Source: Gemmatimonadales bacterium (lineage in GTDB: Bacteria > Gemmatimonadota > Gemmatimonadetes > Gemmatimonadales > GWC2-71-9). From it: a DNA stretch of 64,000 bases. Positions 25,900 to 33,677 of this stretch are shown piece by piece. Below the pieces are notes generated by a model. The model had not been told where the DNA came from. It did not search any database and was given only the letters and a program-made list of their open reading frames with translations. Location of the stretch: assembly GCA_036265815.1 (NCBI GenBank), contig DATAOI010000078.1, positions 1 to 64,000 on the forward strand, read 5' to 3'. The stretch's first letter is position 1; every line of letters begins with the position of its first letter. Made by a program: the position numbers and the translations under genes.

Positions 25900-26787
25900 A
25901 TGACTCCTGGCATCGACGCCCCAGGCTTCCGGCTTCCGGGGGGCATCCGACTTGGCACGGTGGCCCTCCAGGTGGCGGACCTGGAACGCTCCCTCGATTT
26001 CTATGTGCGGGTCCTCGGCTTCCGGGTCACCGGGCGCGACCAGTCGCCCGGCGGGCGCGCGGCACGGTTGGGCATTTCCGGGGATGAATCCGTCCTGCTC
26101 GAGCTCCAGGAGAAACCAGGCGTCCGGCCAGTACCCCGGCGCGGGCGACTGGGCATCTATCACTTCGCCGTCCTCCTGCCCAGCAGACAGGATCTCGGCC
26201 GGTTCCTGCGACACGCGACGTCCCTCGACGTGCACGTCGGCTCATCCGAGCACCTGGTCAGCGAGGCCCTGTACCTGGTGGATCCGGACGGGATCACGGT
26301 CGAGGTCTACCGCGACCGGCCGCGCGCCGAGTGGCCCTACCGGGATGGTGAAGTGCTGGCCGCCATCCTGCCGCTCGACAGCGACGCAGTGCTCGCCGCT
26401 GCCGAGGATCGGCCCTGGCGCGGCCTTCCTGCAGGCACGATCATCGGCCACATGCACTTCTACGTCGAAGACATCCCGGCGGCGGAGGCGTTCTACCACG
26501 CAGCACTGGGCTTCGACAAGACCGCCTGGTCCCTTCCCGGGATGCTGTTCCTCTCCGCTGGCGGCTATCACCACCATGTCGGCGTGAACGTCTGGGCGGC
26601 CGGGTCTCCCGAGGCCACCGAAGATGACGCGAGACTGCTGTCGTGGGAGCTCCTGCTGCCCGAGCGGACCACAGCGGAGGCCGCAGCCGCGAGCCTTCGC
26701 CGCGCCGGCTACGACGTGACCGCAGCCGGCGGGGCGTGGCTAGCGCGGGACCCGTGGGGAATCACCGTCAGACTCGGAAGCGACTAG
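25900..26787 (+). CDS. Two-domain VOC (glyoxalase/extradiol dioxygenase-like) protein, CatE-like
   Basis: This 295-residue protein has two vicinal-oxygen-chelate modules: residues about 15-130 (VALQVADLERSLDFYVRVLGF ... YLVDPDGITVEVY) and about 175-290 (MHFYVEDIPAAEAFYHAALGF shortened to its core EDIPAAEAFYHAALGF). The second carries the likely metal ligands: His in GHMHFYV, His in YHHHVG, and Glu in SWELLLP. The layout and length resemble CatE-type catechol 2,3-dioxygenases of Gram-positive bacteria; the substrate is unknown. The gene diverges from the DGPF operon. Its TAG stop shares the palindrome CTAG (26784-26787) with the stop of the convergent small gene. Confidence 0.8.
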   Translation: MTPGIDAPGFRLPGGIRLGTVALQVADLERSLDFYVRVLGFRVTGRDQSPGGRAARLGISGDESVLLELQEKPGVRPVPRRGRLGIYHFAVLLPSRQDLGRFLRHATSLDVHVGSSEHLVSEALYLVDPDGITVEVYRDRPRAEWPYRDGEVLAAILPLDSDAVLAAAEDRPWRGLPAGTIIGHMHFYVEDIPAAEAFYHAALGFDKTAWSLPGMLFLSAGGYHHHVGVNVWAAGSPEATEDDARLLSWELLLPERTTAEAAAASLRRAGYDVTAAGGAWLARDPWGITVRLGSD

Positions 26788-27026
26788 GCTGTGCCCGGCG
26801 GGGCCGAGCGTCCGGCCAGCAGGCGCTCGGTGAAATCGAGCCGCTCCTCCAGCTGAGCCACTCGGGACTCGAGTGCGTCCACGAAGCTGGCCTGGTCCTC
26901 GAGCCGTTTTCCCATCTCCAACCGTACATCGCGGTCGGGGGGCGCCCAGCGACTCCAACGCCGCCGCCGAGTGGCGAAGAAGAAGAGCAGGGGCACCAGC
27001 CAGAACATCCAGGGGTAATGCCACAT
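26784..27026 (-). CDS. Small membrane protein with coiled-coil C-terminus
   Basis: This 80-residue protein has one N-terminal hydrophobic segment (YPWMFWLVPLLFFFA), a basic patch (RRRRWSRW), then a charged heptad-like helix (about residues 36-72: MGKRLEDQASFVDALESRVA and LEERLDFTERLLA). The layout resembles PspB-like small proteins, but no specific family was recognised. Its ATG lies two bases after the padR stop, so it is probably controlled with that regulator. Function unknown. Confidence 0.7.
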   Translation of the reverse strand: MWHYPWMFWLVPLLFFFATRRRRWSRWAPPDRDVRLEMGKRLEDQASFVDALESRVAQLEERLDFTERLLAGRSAPPGTA

Positions 27027-27028
27027 CG

Positions 27029-27625
27029 TTACTTCTCCTCGGTGCTCGCGTCCGAGGCGGCAGGTTGCCAGGCCCGCTCGATGTCCTCGGCCGCCTTCTT
27101 GAGAATTTCGGCGACTCGCTTGAGTGCTGGGTCATCCGGGCCGCGGCGCCAGGCCCGGCGAAACGTGGTGCCGGCGAGGCGGGCGAACGCGCCCTGCACC
27201 TCACCCAGGCCGCCGCCGGTGAAATCGCGAATGGTCTCGCGCACTCGCTCCACGATCTGGTCGAGTAGGTCCCGATGCTCCTCCAGGTAGCGCTCACCCT
27301 CGGGCGTGATGTGGTAGACCTTCTTACCGGCGGTGTCCACCGCCTTGACGTAGCCTTCGTCCTCCAGCAGTTGCAGGGTGGGGTAGACCGTGCCAGCGGA
27401 AGGGGTGTAGCACCCGGCCATCTGCTCCTCCAACGCCTTGATCACCTCGTAGCCGTGCCGGGGCTTCTCTTTCAACAGCCGGAGGATCACGAACTTGATC
27501 TCGCCGGATTCGAACATCTGGGTCCGCCGGCGGGGCCCTTTTCCTGGGCCGCCCCAGGCCCCGCGCCAGCCAGATCCGAAGGGAAATCCCGGTCCGAATC
27601 CCCAGTCACCGTGTCGATCGTGCAT
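27029..27625 (-). CDS. PadR-family transcriptional regulator
   Basis: This 198-residue protein has a Gly/Trp-rich N-terminal tail (about 30 residues) before a winged helix of the PadR family: IKFVILRLLKEKPRHGYEVIKAL (core LLKEKPRHGYEVIKALEEQM), AGTVYPTLQLLEDEGYVKAV, and VYHITPEGERYL in the wing. A C-terminal helical region (about 120-190) would dimerise. PadR repressors often control small membrane or stress genes next to them; here the co-transcribed gene is the small membrane protein. The ATG at 27625 is preceded at six bases by GGGAGG. A canonical promoter with a palindrome over its -10 suggests self-repression. Confidence 0.88.
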   Translation of the reverse strand: MHDRHGDWGFGPGFPFGSGWRGAWGGPGKGPRRRTQMFESGEIKFVILRLLKEKPRHGYEVIKALEEQMAGCYTPSAGTVYPTLQLLEDEGYVKAVDTAGKKVYHITPEGERYLEEHRDLLDQIVERVRETIRDFTGGGLGEVQGAFARLAGTTFRRAWRRGPDDPALKRVAEILKKAAEDIERAWQPAASDASTEEK

Positions 27626-27659
27626 AGTCTGCCTCCCGGAGTATCTTGCGACATTGCTC

Positions 27660-27671
27660 ACGATATATCGT
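27660..27671. promoter_or_regulatory. Palindromic candidate PadR operator
   Basis: ACGATATATCGT is a perfect 12-base palindrome in a GC-rich context. It overlaps the predicted -10 (27667-27672) of the padR promoter, so a bound dimer would block RNA polymerase. Confidence 0.5.
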
Positions 27672-27695
27672 ACAATATGACGCAAGCACTGTCAA
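27667..27695 (-). promoter_or_regulatory. Promoter of padR and the small membrane protein gene
   Basis: On the minus strand TTGACA (27695-27690, perfect -35), 17 bases, TACGAT (27672-27667). The -35 overlaps the last codons of the queA-like gene. The leader is about 35 bases and ends in a GGGAGG ribosome binding site. Confidence 0.65.
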
Positions 27696-28894
27696 CCGGG
27701 TGCTTGCCGGGCCGAGCTCGACCCACGCGGCGGACGCCCCGCTGCGCGCTGGAAGCGACAATCCCGCCCGAGATCTCCTCGACCCACCCCGAACATCAAG
27801 TGTACGTCCCCGAACTCATGCCAGAGATAGCGATGACGCAGCGCGGACCGATACGCGAGGTCTAGGTGATCTCGCCCGGCTAGTGCCTCGAGCATCGCCA
27901 GGTGGGACGCCCGCGGCGCGTGCAGCCCCGTCAGGATCGCATCGACCACGAAGATGCCCCGGTCGGGTGTCACCACCAGATCCGTCCAACCCGCTGCCGC
28001 CCGCACCCGTCCGTCGGGTGTGGCCGCCGTCTCGAGCGCCCGCACCACTGTCGTGCCGACCGCCACAACCCGGCCACCCAGGGCCCGGCCGCGGTTCACC
28101 AGATTGGCCGTGGTCTCGGCCACCCGGTACCGCTCGGGATAGGGTGGCTCATCGTCCTCGAGGCTGGCCACGCCGGTATGGAGCAGTACCGGCGCGATCG
28201 TGACGCCCCTCCGATTCAGCCGCTCCACGATCTCGTGCGTGAATGGCCGGCCGGCGGAAGGCATTTCGGCGCTGCCAGGTTCATCGGCGAATACGGTCTG
28301 ATAAAAGGCCAGAGGCCAAGGCCGGCGGACATATTCGTACCGGATCGGCGAGCCATGCTCTCTGAAGTGCGCCATCACGCCGCCTGGGCAATCGAGCTCA
28401 GCGATCCAGAGCCGCACCCGATCAGTCCGCTGCGTCCGGTGGCCGCCGACCGGACGAAACGGCGCATTGAGCACAGCACGACCCCCGCCCGCCAGTCGGA
28501 CCTGCACTCCGGCTCGGGCGTCGAAGAGCGGTGCGGTTCCGGTGTCGGTAAGATGGCGCAGCTCGACCACCCAGCGGCCGTCAGGCAGCGGGGTAGAGAG
28601 ATGCAGCTCGATCAGCTCGCGCTCGCCCCGCAGCTGGCGCCAGGCGACAATGGCGGCGTTGATCGTCGCGCTGATGTTGACCACCAGCACGTCCCCCGCT
28701 GACAGAAAGTCGGGGAAATCGTGGAAGCGGCGGTGGATGATACTGTTATCGGTCGCTCGGCTGACCATGAGGCGCACATCGTCCCGCGCCAGGCCGCGCG
28801 CCTCCGGCGGCTCGGCGGCAGCGAGCGACTGCGGCAAGTCGAAGTGCAGCCGCCCGGTGGACCTGGCCGGCGCCAGCTGGAGCGGCAGGCTCAC
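27692..28894 (-). CDS. QueA-like protein (S-adenosylmethionine:tRNA ribosyltransferase-isomerase family, divergent)
   Basis: This 400-residue protein shows the QueA backbone: FDLPQSLAAAEPPEARGL, PFTHEIVERLNRRGVTIAPV with LLHTGVASL, YRVAETTANLVNRGRALGG, AVGTTVVRALETAA and ILTGLHAPRASHL. QueA makes epoxyqueuosine on tRNA in the cytoplasm. Here the usual NNTRV stretch after the GD(L/V)LVVN strand reads NISATINAAI, and there are about 15 extra N-terminal and 30 extra C-terminal residues. It resembles the divergent QueA-like group I know from actinobacteria, and its activity is uncertain. GTG start overlaps the SDR stop (GTGA). No other queuosine gene is in the window. Confidence 0.75.
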   Translation of the reverse strand: MSLPLQLAPARSTGRLHFDLPQSLAAAEPPEARGLARDDVRLMVSRATDNSIIHRRFHDFPDFLSAGDVLVVNISATINAAIVAWRQLRGERELIELHLSTPLPDGRWVVELRHLTDTGTAPLFDARAGVQVRLAGGGRAVLNAPFRPVGGHRTQRTDRVRLWIAELDCPGGVMAHFREHGSPIRYEYVRRPWPLAFYQTVFADEPGSAEMPSAGRPFTHEIVERLNRRGVTIAPVLLHTGVASLEDDEPPYPERYRVAETTANLVNRGRALGGRVVAVGTTVVRALETAATPDGRVRAAAGWTDLVVTPDRGIFVVDAILTGLHAPRASHLAMLEALAGRDHLDLAYRSALRHRYLWHEFGDVHLMFGVGRGDLGRDCRFQRAAGRPPRGSSSARQAPG

Positions 28895-29607
28895 ACGACC
28901 TCCGCGGGCGCTCGGGCCAGGTCGGCGGCCGAGTAGCGCCCGCTGGGGAGATCGGACTCGAGCAGTGTGACGAAGCCCGAAACCCTGGCATCGGGCAGCG
29001 GACGGTCACTGATGTCTTCGCCGGGAAACGCGGCCTGATGCATGTCGGTGCGCATGTCTCCCGGGTCGACCCAGTACACCTTGAGCCCCGGGTTCTCCAC
29101 CGCCAGCACCGCCGAGAGCTGCTCCAGGGCAGCCTTGCTCGAGCCGTACCCGCCCCAGCCCGGGTAGGCGGTCGTGCCTGCATCGCTGGTCACGTTGACC
29201 AGTCGCGCGCCCGGCTTGAGTTGCTCCCGGACCGCCTGCAGGATGCCGAGGGGCGCGAAAACGTTGGTCCGGAAGACCTCGGCCAGCACTTCGAGCGGGT
29301 ATTCGAGGAGCTGCGGCTGGGGACTCGGGCCCAGAGCCCCTGCGTTGTTCACTACGGCATCGAGTCCGGCGTGCCCCTGGGCGAGCACGGCCAGGGCCTC
29401 CAGATGCGACCGATCGGTGACGTCCCCCGCGAGCGCCGCCACATGCGTCGTGCGGGCGAGCTCGTTTCGCGCCAGGCGGAGCCGCTCCGCATCTCGCGCG
29501 GTGATGATCAGGTTCCAGCCACGCGCCGCGAGTCCGCGGCTCAGCGCCAGGCCCAGGCCGCGTGAGGCGCCGGTGATGAGGGCCGTACGTTCGTTTACGG
29601 TGTCCAT
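28891..29607 (-). CDS. Short-chain dehydrogenase/reductase
   Basis: This 238-residue classical SDR has the nucleotide-binding TGASRGLGLAL (about residues 10-20), NNAG (about 85-88), the catalytic Ser in VTSDAG and YGSSK holding the Tyr-x-x-x-Lys pair (about 152-156). It would oxidise or reduce an alcohol/carbonyl with NAD(P); the substrate is unknown. The ATG at 29607 puts the Rossmann motif at the normal distance; the open frame continues upstream but without SDR sequence. No clear ribosome binding site. It is translationally coupled to the QueA-like gene. Confidence 0.85.
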   Translation of the reverse strand: MDTVNERTALITGASRGLGLALSRGLAARGWNLIITARDAERLRLARNELARTTHVAALAGDVTDRSHLEALAVLAQGHAGLDAVVNNAGALGPSPQPQLLEYPLEVLAEVFRTNVFAPLGILQAVREQLKPGARLVNVTSDAGTTAYPGWGGYGSSKAALEQLSAVLAVENPGLKVYWVDPGDMRTDMHQAAFPGEDISDRPLPDARVSGFVTLLESDLPSGRYSAADLARAPAEVV

Positions 29608-29860
29608 TGGGATGATCTTTCGGTTCGTGGTCCGTGTCAGCATGAACCGAAAAATCGGGCGCTCCGCCCCGTGGTTGCATTGATCTGCAGGCCAGAGCGG
29701 GCATGGAAAACGGACAGGTATTCCCTGTCCGTCGGTACAGGTGTGGAAGCGACTGCGAGGCCGCGCCGGGACCCAGACGTCCGCAGCGACCCTCGGGGAG
29801 ACGCGAGCAAGATCCCTGGTCGCTGACGCTCCTCGGGACGACACTGGCGCGATCGGATGG
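29608..29860. other. Gap between SDR and response regulator genes
   Basis: These 253 bases hold no credible gene. They contain a terminator for the response-regulator transcript (29707-29732, minus). The SDR promoter must lie between about 29610 and 29700, but no hexamers stand out. Confidence 0.4.
29707..29732 (-). terminator. Rho-independent terminator after the response regulator gene
   Basis: On the minus strand ACGGACAGG / CCTGTCCGT (9 bp, plus-strand 29710-29718 and 29724-29732) with a 5-base loop is followed by TTTTCC. It lies about 130 bases after the regulator stop. Confidence 0.65.
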
Positions 29861-30532
29861 CTACAGCGCGATCAACCCCGCCTGCACCGCGCGCCTGACC
29901 GCGTCGGTCCGGTTGCCGGCGCCGAGCTTGGCGAATAGAGAGCTGACGTGGAACTTGACCGTGCGCTCCGAGATGCCGAGCGCCGCGCCGATCTGCTTGT
30001 TCCCCAGGCCCCGCGCCAGCTGGTCGAGCACGGCCTGCTCGCGCGGGGTGAGCGAAGGCCTGCCGGGCGCCCCGCCCGCCTCCCCGCGTACCCGCCGGAG
30101 CACCGCGGAGGCGGCGGCAGGCGCCAGCAGCGACCGGCCAGCGGCCACCGCCCGCACGGCCGCGAAGACCTCCTGCCGCGGCGCGCCCTTGAGCAGATAC
30201 CCGGCAGCGCCGGCCTCCACCGCTGCGATGATCCGCTCGTCGGTATCGAAGACCGTGAAGACGATCACCTGCGTGCGGCCTCCGGCTTCTCTGAGCTCTC
30301 GGAGCACCCCGACGCCGTCGAGCTCCGGCATCTCCAGATCCAGCAGCAGCACGTCCGGTCGACTGGCGCGAACCAGCGCGAGCGCCTCGTGGCCAGTGGC
30401 CGCCTGGCCGACGACGACGAAGTCGGATTGGGTCTCGAGCATCGCCACCAGCCCATCGCGAACCACCGGATGATCGTCGGCCACCGCCACCCGGATCTCG
30501 CGCCGGGGTCCCGCGGGTGGGCCGGCGGTCAC
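29861..30532 (-). CDS. NarL/FixJ-type response regulator
   Basis: This 223-residue protein has a receiver domain (about residues 13-130: acidic pair ADDHPVV, phospho-Asp in LLLDLEMPELDG, switch Thr in FTVFDTDE, Lys in LLKGAP). A LuxR-type HTH follows (about 160-220: LTPREQAVLDQLARGLGNKQ, ALGISERTVKFHVSSLFAKL). It should be phosphorylated by the kinase encoded just upstream; the two genes overlap by GTGA. Start GTG at 30532. The regulon is unknown; the terminator downstream indicates a two-gene unit. Confidence 0.92.
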   Translation of the reverse strand: MTAGPPAGPRREIRVAVADDHPVVRDGLVAMLETQSDFVVVGQAATGHEALALVRASRPDVLLLDLEMPELDGVGVLRELREAGGRTQVIVFTVFDTDERIIAAVEAGAAGYLLKGAPRQEVFAAVRAVAAGRSLLAPAAASAVLRRVRGEAGGAPGRPSLTPREQAVLDQLARGLGNKQIGAALGISERTVKFHVSSLFAKLGAGNRTDAVRRAVQAGLIAL

Positions 30533-31722
30533 GGTGTCGCCGCCGGGCGGCCGGGGAGGGGATCAGGCAGCGGGACAACCACGTCGATCGCGGTGCCGCC
30601 GCCCGGCGAGGTCTCGATCACCAGCTCGCCTCCGAGGAGTCGGGCTCGCTCACCCATGCCGATCACGCCGAACCGGTCGGGCGGCATCGTCGTTGGATCG
30701 AACCCTACCCCGTTGTCCTCCACCCTGAGGTGCACCCGACCCGGCTCCAGGGTGAGCCGAACGATGGCCTGGGCTGGACCCGCGTGCCTGGCGACGTTGG
30801 CGAGCGCCTGCTGGGCGATGCGATAGAGTCCGACCTCGACGGCGGGCGGCAGCTTCCCCGCCATCCGGTCGAATCTCTCGGCGACGACCTCGACACGGAG
30901 CCCAGGGGTGGCCGCGCCAGTCGCAACGGCGAGCGCGTGCAGGGCATCCGTGAGGGCACGTCCTTCCAATGGGGCGGCACGAAGATCCAGCACTGAGCGG
31001 CGCGCCTCCTGAAGGGTGGACCGGGTGAGCGCCAGGGCCCGGGTCACCGCCTGAGTCAGGCGCTCGTCTCCCTGAGGCGCGGCAAGCGCATCGAGCACCT
31101 CGAGCTGCATGGTGAGCCCGGCGAGCGACTGGGCCAGCGTGTCGTGGATCTCCCGCGCCAGTCGGTTCCGCTCCTCGGCGGCGACGGCGCGGGCACCCGC
31201 GATCTCGAGCCGTGAGCGCTCGACGGCGAGGCTGACCAGGGCGCCTGCCGTGGTGAGGAGGCTGAGCTCGTCATCCGAGAGCACTCGCCAGTCGGAGCTC
31301 GCCACGTTCAGCATGCCCAGGCGCCGCTCACCCACGGCGAGCGGCACACTCGCGTGACATCGCAGACTGGTCCCACCCGGGTCACCATCGTCTGCCGGCC
31401 GGACCACCTTCTCCAGGCGGCTGCACCAGACCACGTTCACGTTCGCGGCGCCGCGCAGGTCGCCCGCGCGGAAGGTCGAGAGACAATAGCAGTCGCCGTG
31501 CATCGCCTGGGGATGATCGCGGAGCACCGGAGGGAGCGATCGCGCGGCGGCGAGCCGCGGCTCCTCGCTGTCGTCCTCGAGCAGCCAGACCCAGCCGGTC
31601 TCCAAGCCCAGCAGCTCCGACACGGTCCCCAGCGCTGAGTCCAGCGACTCCGCCAGATCCGGAGAGCGACCGAGCGCCTGGGCGAGGGCGGTGAGCATGG
31701 TGAGCTCGCGGGAGGCAGCCAT
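30529..31722 (-). CDS. GAF-domain histidine kinase (HisKA_3/NarX-DesK type)
   Basis: This 397-residue soluble kinase has a GAF domain (about residues 20-170), a HisKA_3 dimerisation helix with the phospho-His in REIHDTLAQ (His193), and a HATPase domain ending near residue 390 (VEDNGVGFD; FGVIGMGERARLLGGEL). The GAF domain has four cysteines in CYC (78, 80), VVWCSR (100) and LRCHAS (122), which could bind a metal or iron-sulfur centre. No membrane segment, so it senses a cytoplasmic signal. ATG at 31722, seven bases after TAATAT, without a ribosome binding site. Partner of the overlapping NarL-type regulator. Confidence 0.9.
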   Translation of the reverse strand: MAASRELTMLTALAQALGRSPDLAESLDSALGTVSELLGLETGWVWLLEDDSEEPRLAAARSLPPVLRDHPQAMHGDCYCLSTFRAGDLRGAANVNVVWCSRLEKVVRPADDGDPGGTSLRCHASVPLAVGERRLGMLNVASSDWRVLSDDELSLLTTAGALVSLAVERSRLEIAGARAVAAEERNRLAREIHDTLAQSLAGLTMQLEVLDALAAPQGDERLTQAVTRALALTRSTLQEARRSVLDLRAAPLEGRALTDALHALAVATGAATPGLRVEVVAERFDRMAGKLPPAVEVGLYRIAQQALANVARHAGPAQAIVRLTLEPGRVHLRVEDNGVGFDPTTMPPDRFGVIGMGERARLLGGELVIETSPGGGTAIDVVVPLPDPLPGRPAATP

Positions 31723-31735
31723 GGGGGAATATTAC
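31723..31735 (-). promoter_or_regulatory. Candidate -10 box of a leaderless kinase transcript
   Basis: On the minus strand TAATAT (31735-31730) is followed by seven bases and the ATG. No -35 hexamer is seen. Confidence 0.35.
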
Positions 31736-31827
31736 TGTACCGCGCTGCCGGCCCTGGCGGCCCGCCCCGCCGCAGCTACTCTCCAACTGGGCAGCCCCGG
31801 CTACCATCCTCAAGCTTCGATCATTCG

Positions 31828-33660
31828 ATGACACTTCTTCGAGATTTCCTGCCAAGGGCCCGGCGCGTCACCGTTCCCGCGCTGGCGGCCCTCCGGATGT
31901 ACTGGGGCACCGTCGCCCTGCTGACCGGCACCGGGTTCCTGGCCCAGGCCGCGTTCCTCGCGGTCGGCGCGCTGCTTCCGAGCCAGCCCGGACCGGCCAC
32001 CCGGCTCGGCCCCTGGCTCGAGCGTGGAGCCGATCTGGGAGTGGGTTGGAGTCAGGACGCCCAGGGGCCCGCGGCCATCCAGCAGCAGGGAGTGGATGTG
32101 CTGTTTCACCTGTTGCTCGGCACGGCCGTCGCCACGCTGGCGATCGCGGCCGTCACCATCCTGACGCTGTTCGGGGCCCGCGCCGCGCGCCGGGAAACGG
32201 AGGTGCTGGTCTCCCGCGCCGTCGGTGCATCCCGCCGGGCACTGGCGGCGAGCGCCCTGCTCGAAGGGGTGATCGTTGCCACGGCGGTGCTCGCCGCCGG
32301 AGGCGCCGCCGGGATGCTGGCGGCGCGGTGGGCCATCGGCGGCTGGCCTGGCCGGATCCTGCCCGGCGCCCTCGTCCCGCACGTCGCCCCGATCCTCCTC
32401 ATGGGTGCCGTGATCCTCGCTGGTGCCATCCTCCCGCTGGTCTTCGCCCGGCAGAGCCGAATCCTCGACGCCGAGACCAAGCCGGCCGGCCTGCTCGGAC
32501 CGGCGGTGCTTCAGCTCGGCGTCAGCCTGGCGGTGCTGGCCGTGAGCGCGCTGCTCGGGCGCCACGCTACGACGCTTACGGCGCGCCTGGCTTTCTCTGA
32601 CCGCGATGGCCAGGTGCTCGAGCTCACCGCTCCCGACCGCCGGCCTGCGGATCGGGCCCAGCGCTACGCCTCACTGCTCCAGGAACTCGACGGCGATGGA
32701 GGTGAGCTCGTGAGCCTGACCAGCCCCGGCGCACTGGTGGGACTGGGCACGGTGAGCACCGTGACCACCGATTGCGGCATCTGCAGTGCCGGGGGAATGA
32801 ACCTCAAATGGCACCTGGTCTCGACCACCCATCAGTTCGTGAGCCCGGATTCGTTCAAGGCGCTCGGCGTGCGGCTGGTGGCGGGCCGAGGGATCAGGAA
32901 GGAGGACGCTTGGGGTGCGACGCCGGTCGCGGTGATCAGTCGCGCCCTCGCCGAGCGACACTTCCAGAAGGGTGGGGCCCTCGGCCGACCGATGCTGGTG
33001 GCCGATGATCCCAGAACCTGGCACACCGTCGTGGGCGTCGTGGACGATCCTCCCGGCACCGCCCTCGGATCTCGACTCCAGCCTCGATATACGGTGTACC
33101 TCAGTATTCTGCAGCACCCGGTCTCGTCCGCCGAGCTGCTAGTGCGCTCGCCACCGCGGGCCGACCCGGCCCCGTTCGTCCGGCGCGCGCTCCTGGCACT
33201 CGGGACATGGGGAAGCGGACCGATCGCCGAGCGTGCCATACTCGCGGCTGAGGCGGCGCCGCTCGTCTGGTTCAGCCGCTGGTTCGCGGTGGAAGGTTGG
33301 GTGACGTTGGTCATCGCGGTGGTCGGCACCTTTACTCTGATGCGGCTCTGGGTCCAGTCGCTCCGGCCGGAGCTGGGGATTCGCCGGGCGACTGGAGCGC
33401 GGCGGAGCCGCCTGCTGCTCCGGATTCTCTCGCGAGCCGCCCGGACGGGGTTGGCCGGCACGGTATTCGGACTCTGGTTCGGGCAGGCGATCTGGAGCAC
33501 GCTGCCAAGCGTCATGACCGGTGCGGCCCAGTGGGACATGCGAGTGCTGCTCCGCTACAGTCTGCTGCTCGTCCTCACCACGCTCGCCGGCGCGATGCTC
33601 CCCGCGTGGCGCGCCCTGCGAGCGACGCCTGCCTCTCTGCTCGGGTCGGACGGGGATTAG
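31828..33660 (+). CDS. FtsX/MacB-type orphan permease (ADOP-like)
   Basis: This 610-residue membrane protein has three helices in the first 210 residues (TGFLAQAAFLAVGALL; LLGTAVATLAIAAVTILTLF; a long Ala/Val-rich stretch near 140-205). A MacB-type periplasmic core domain follows (about 250-440: FVSPDSFKALGVRLVAGRGI; VAVISRALAERHF), then three C-terminal FtsX helices (VTLVIAVVGTFTLMRLWVQS onward; REL-like RPELGIRRATGA). It looks like a shortened 'acidobacterial duplicated orphan permease', in which FtsX-core-FtsX units are doubled; here the first periplasmic core is missing. No ABC ATPase gene is adjacent. A pair CGIC in the core could form a disulfide. Function unknown, possibly export or envelope remodelling. 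Confidence 0.75.
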   Translation: MTLLRDFLPRARRVTVPALAALRMYWGTVALLTGTGFLAQAAFLAVGALLPSQPGPATRLGPWLERGADLGVGWSQDAQGPAAIQQQGVDVLFHLLLGTAVATLAIAAVTILTLFGARAARRETEVLVSRAVGASRRALAASALLEGVIVATAVLAAGGAAGMLAARWAIGGWPGRILPGALVPHVAPILLMGAVILAGAILPLVFARQSRILDAETKPAGLLGPAVLQLGVSLAVLAVSALLGRHATTLTARLAFSDRDGQVLELTAPDRRPADRAQRYASLLQELDGDGGELVSLTSPGALVGLGTVSTVTTDCGICSAGGMNLKWHLVSTTHQFVSPDSFKALGVRLVAGRGIRKEDAWGATPVAVISRALAERHFQKGGALGRPMLVADDPRTWHTVVGVVDDPPGTALGSRLQPRYTVYLSILQHPVSSAELLVRSPPRADPAPFVRRALLALGTWGSGPIAERAILAAEAAPLVWFSRWFAVEGWVTLVIAVVGTFTLMRLWVQSLRPELGIRRATGARRSRLLLRILSRAARTGLAGTVFGLWFGQAIWSTLPSVMTGAAQWDMRVLLRYSLLLVLTTLAGAMLPAWRALRATPASLLGSDGD

Positions 33661-33677
33661 GCCGCCGGGCCGCCGGC

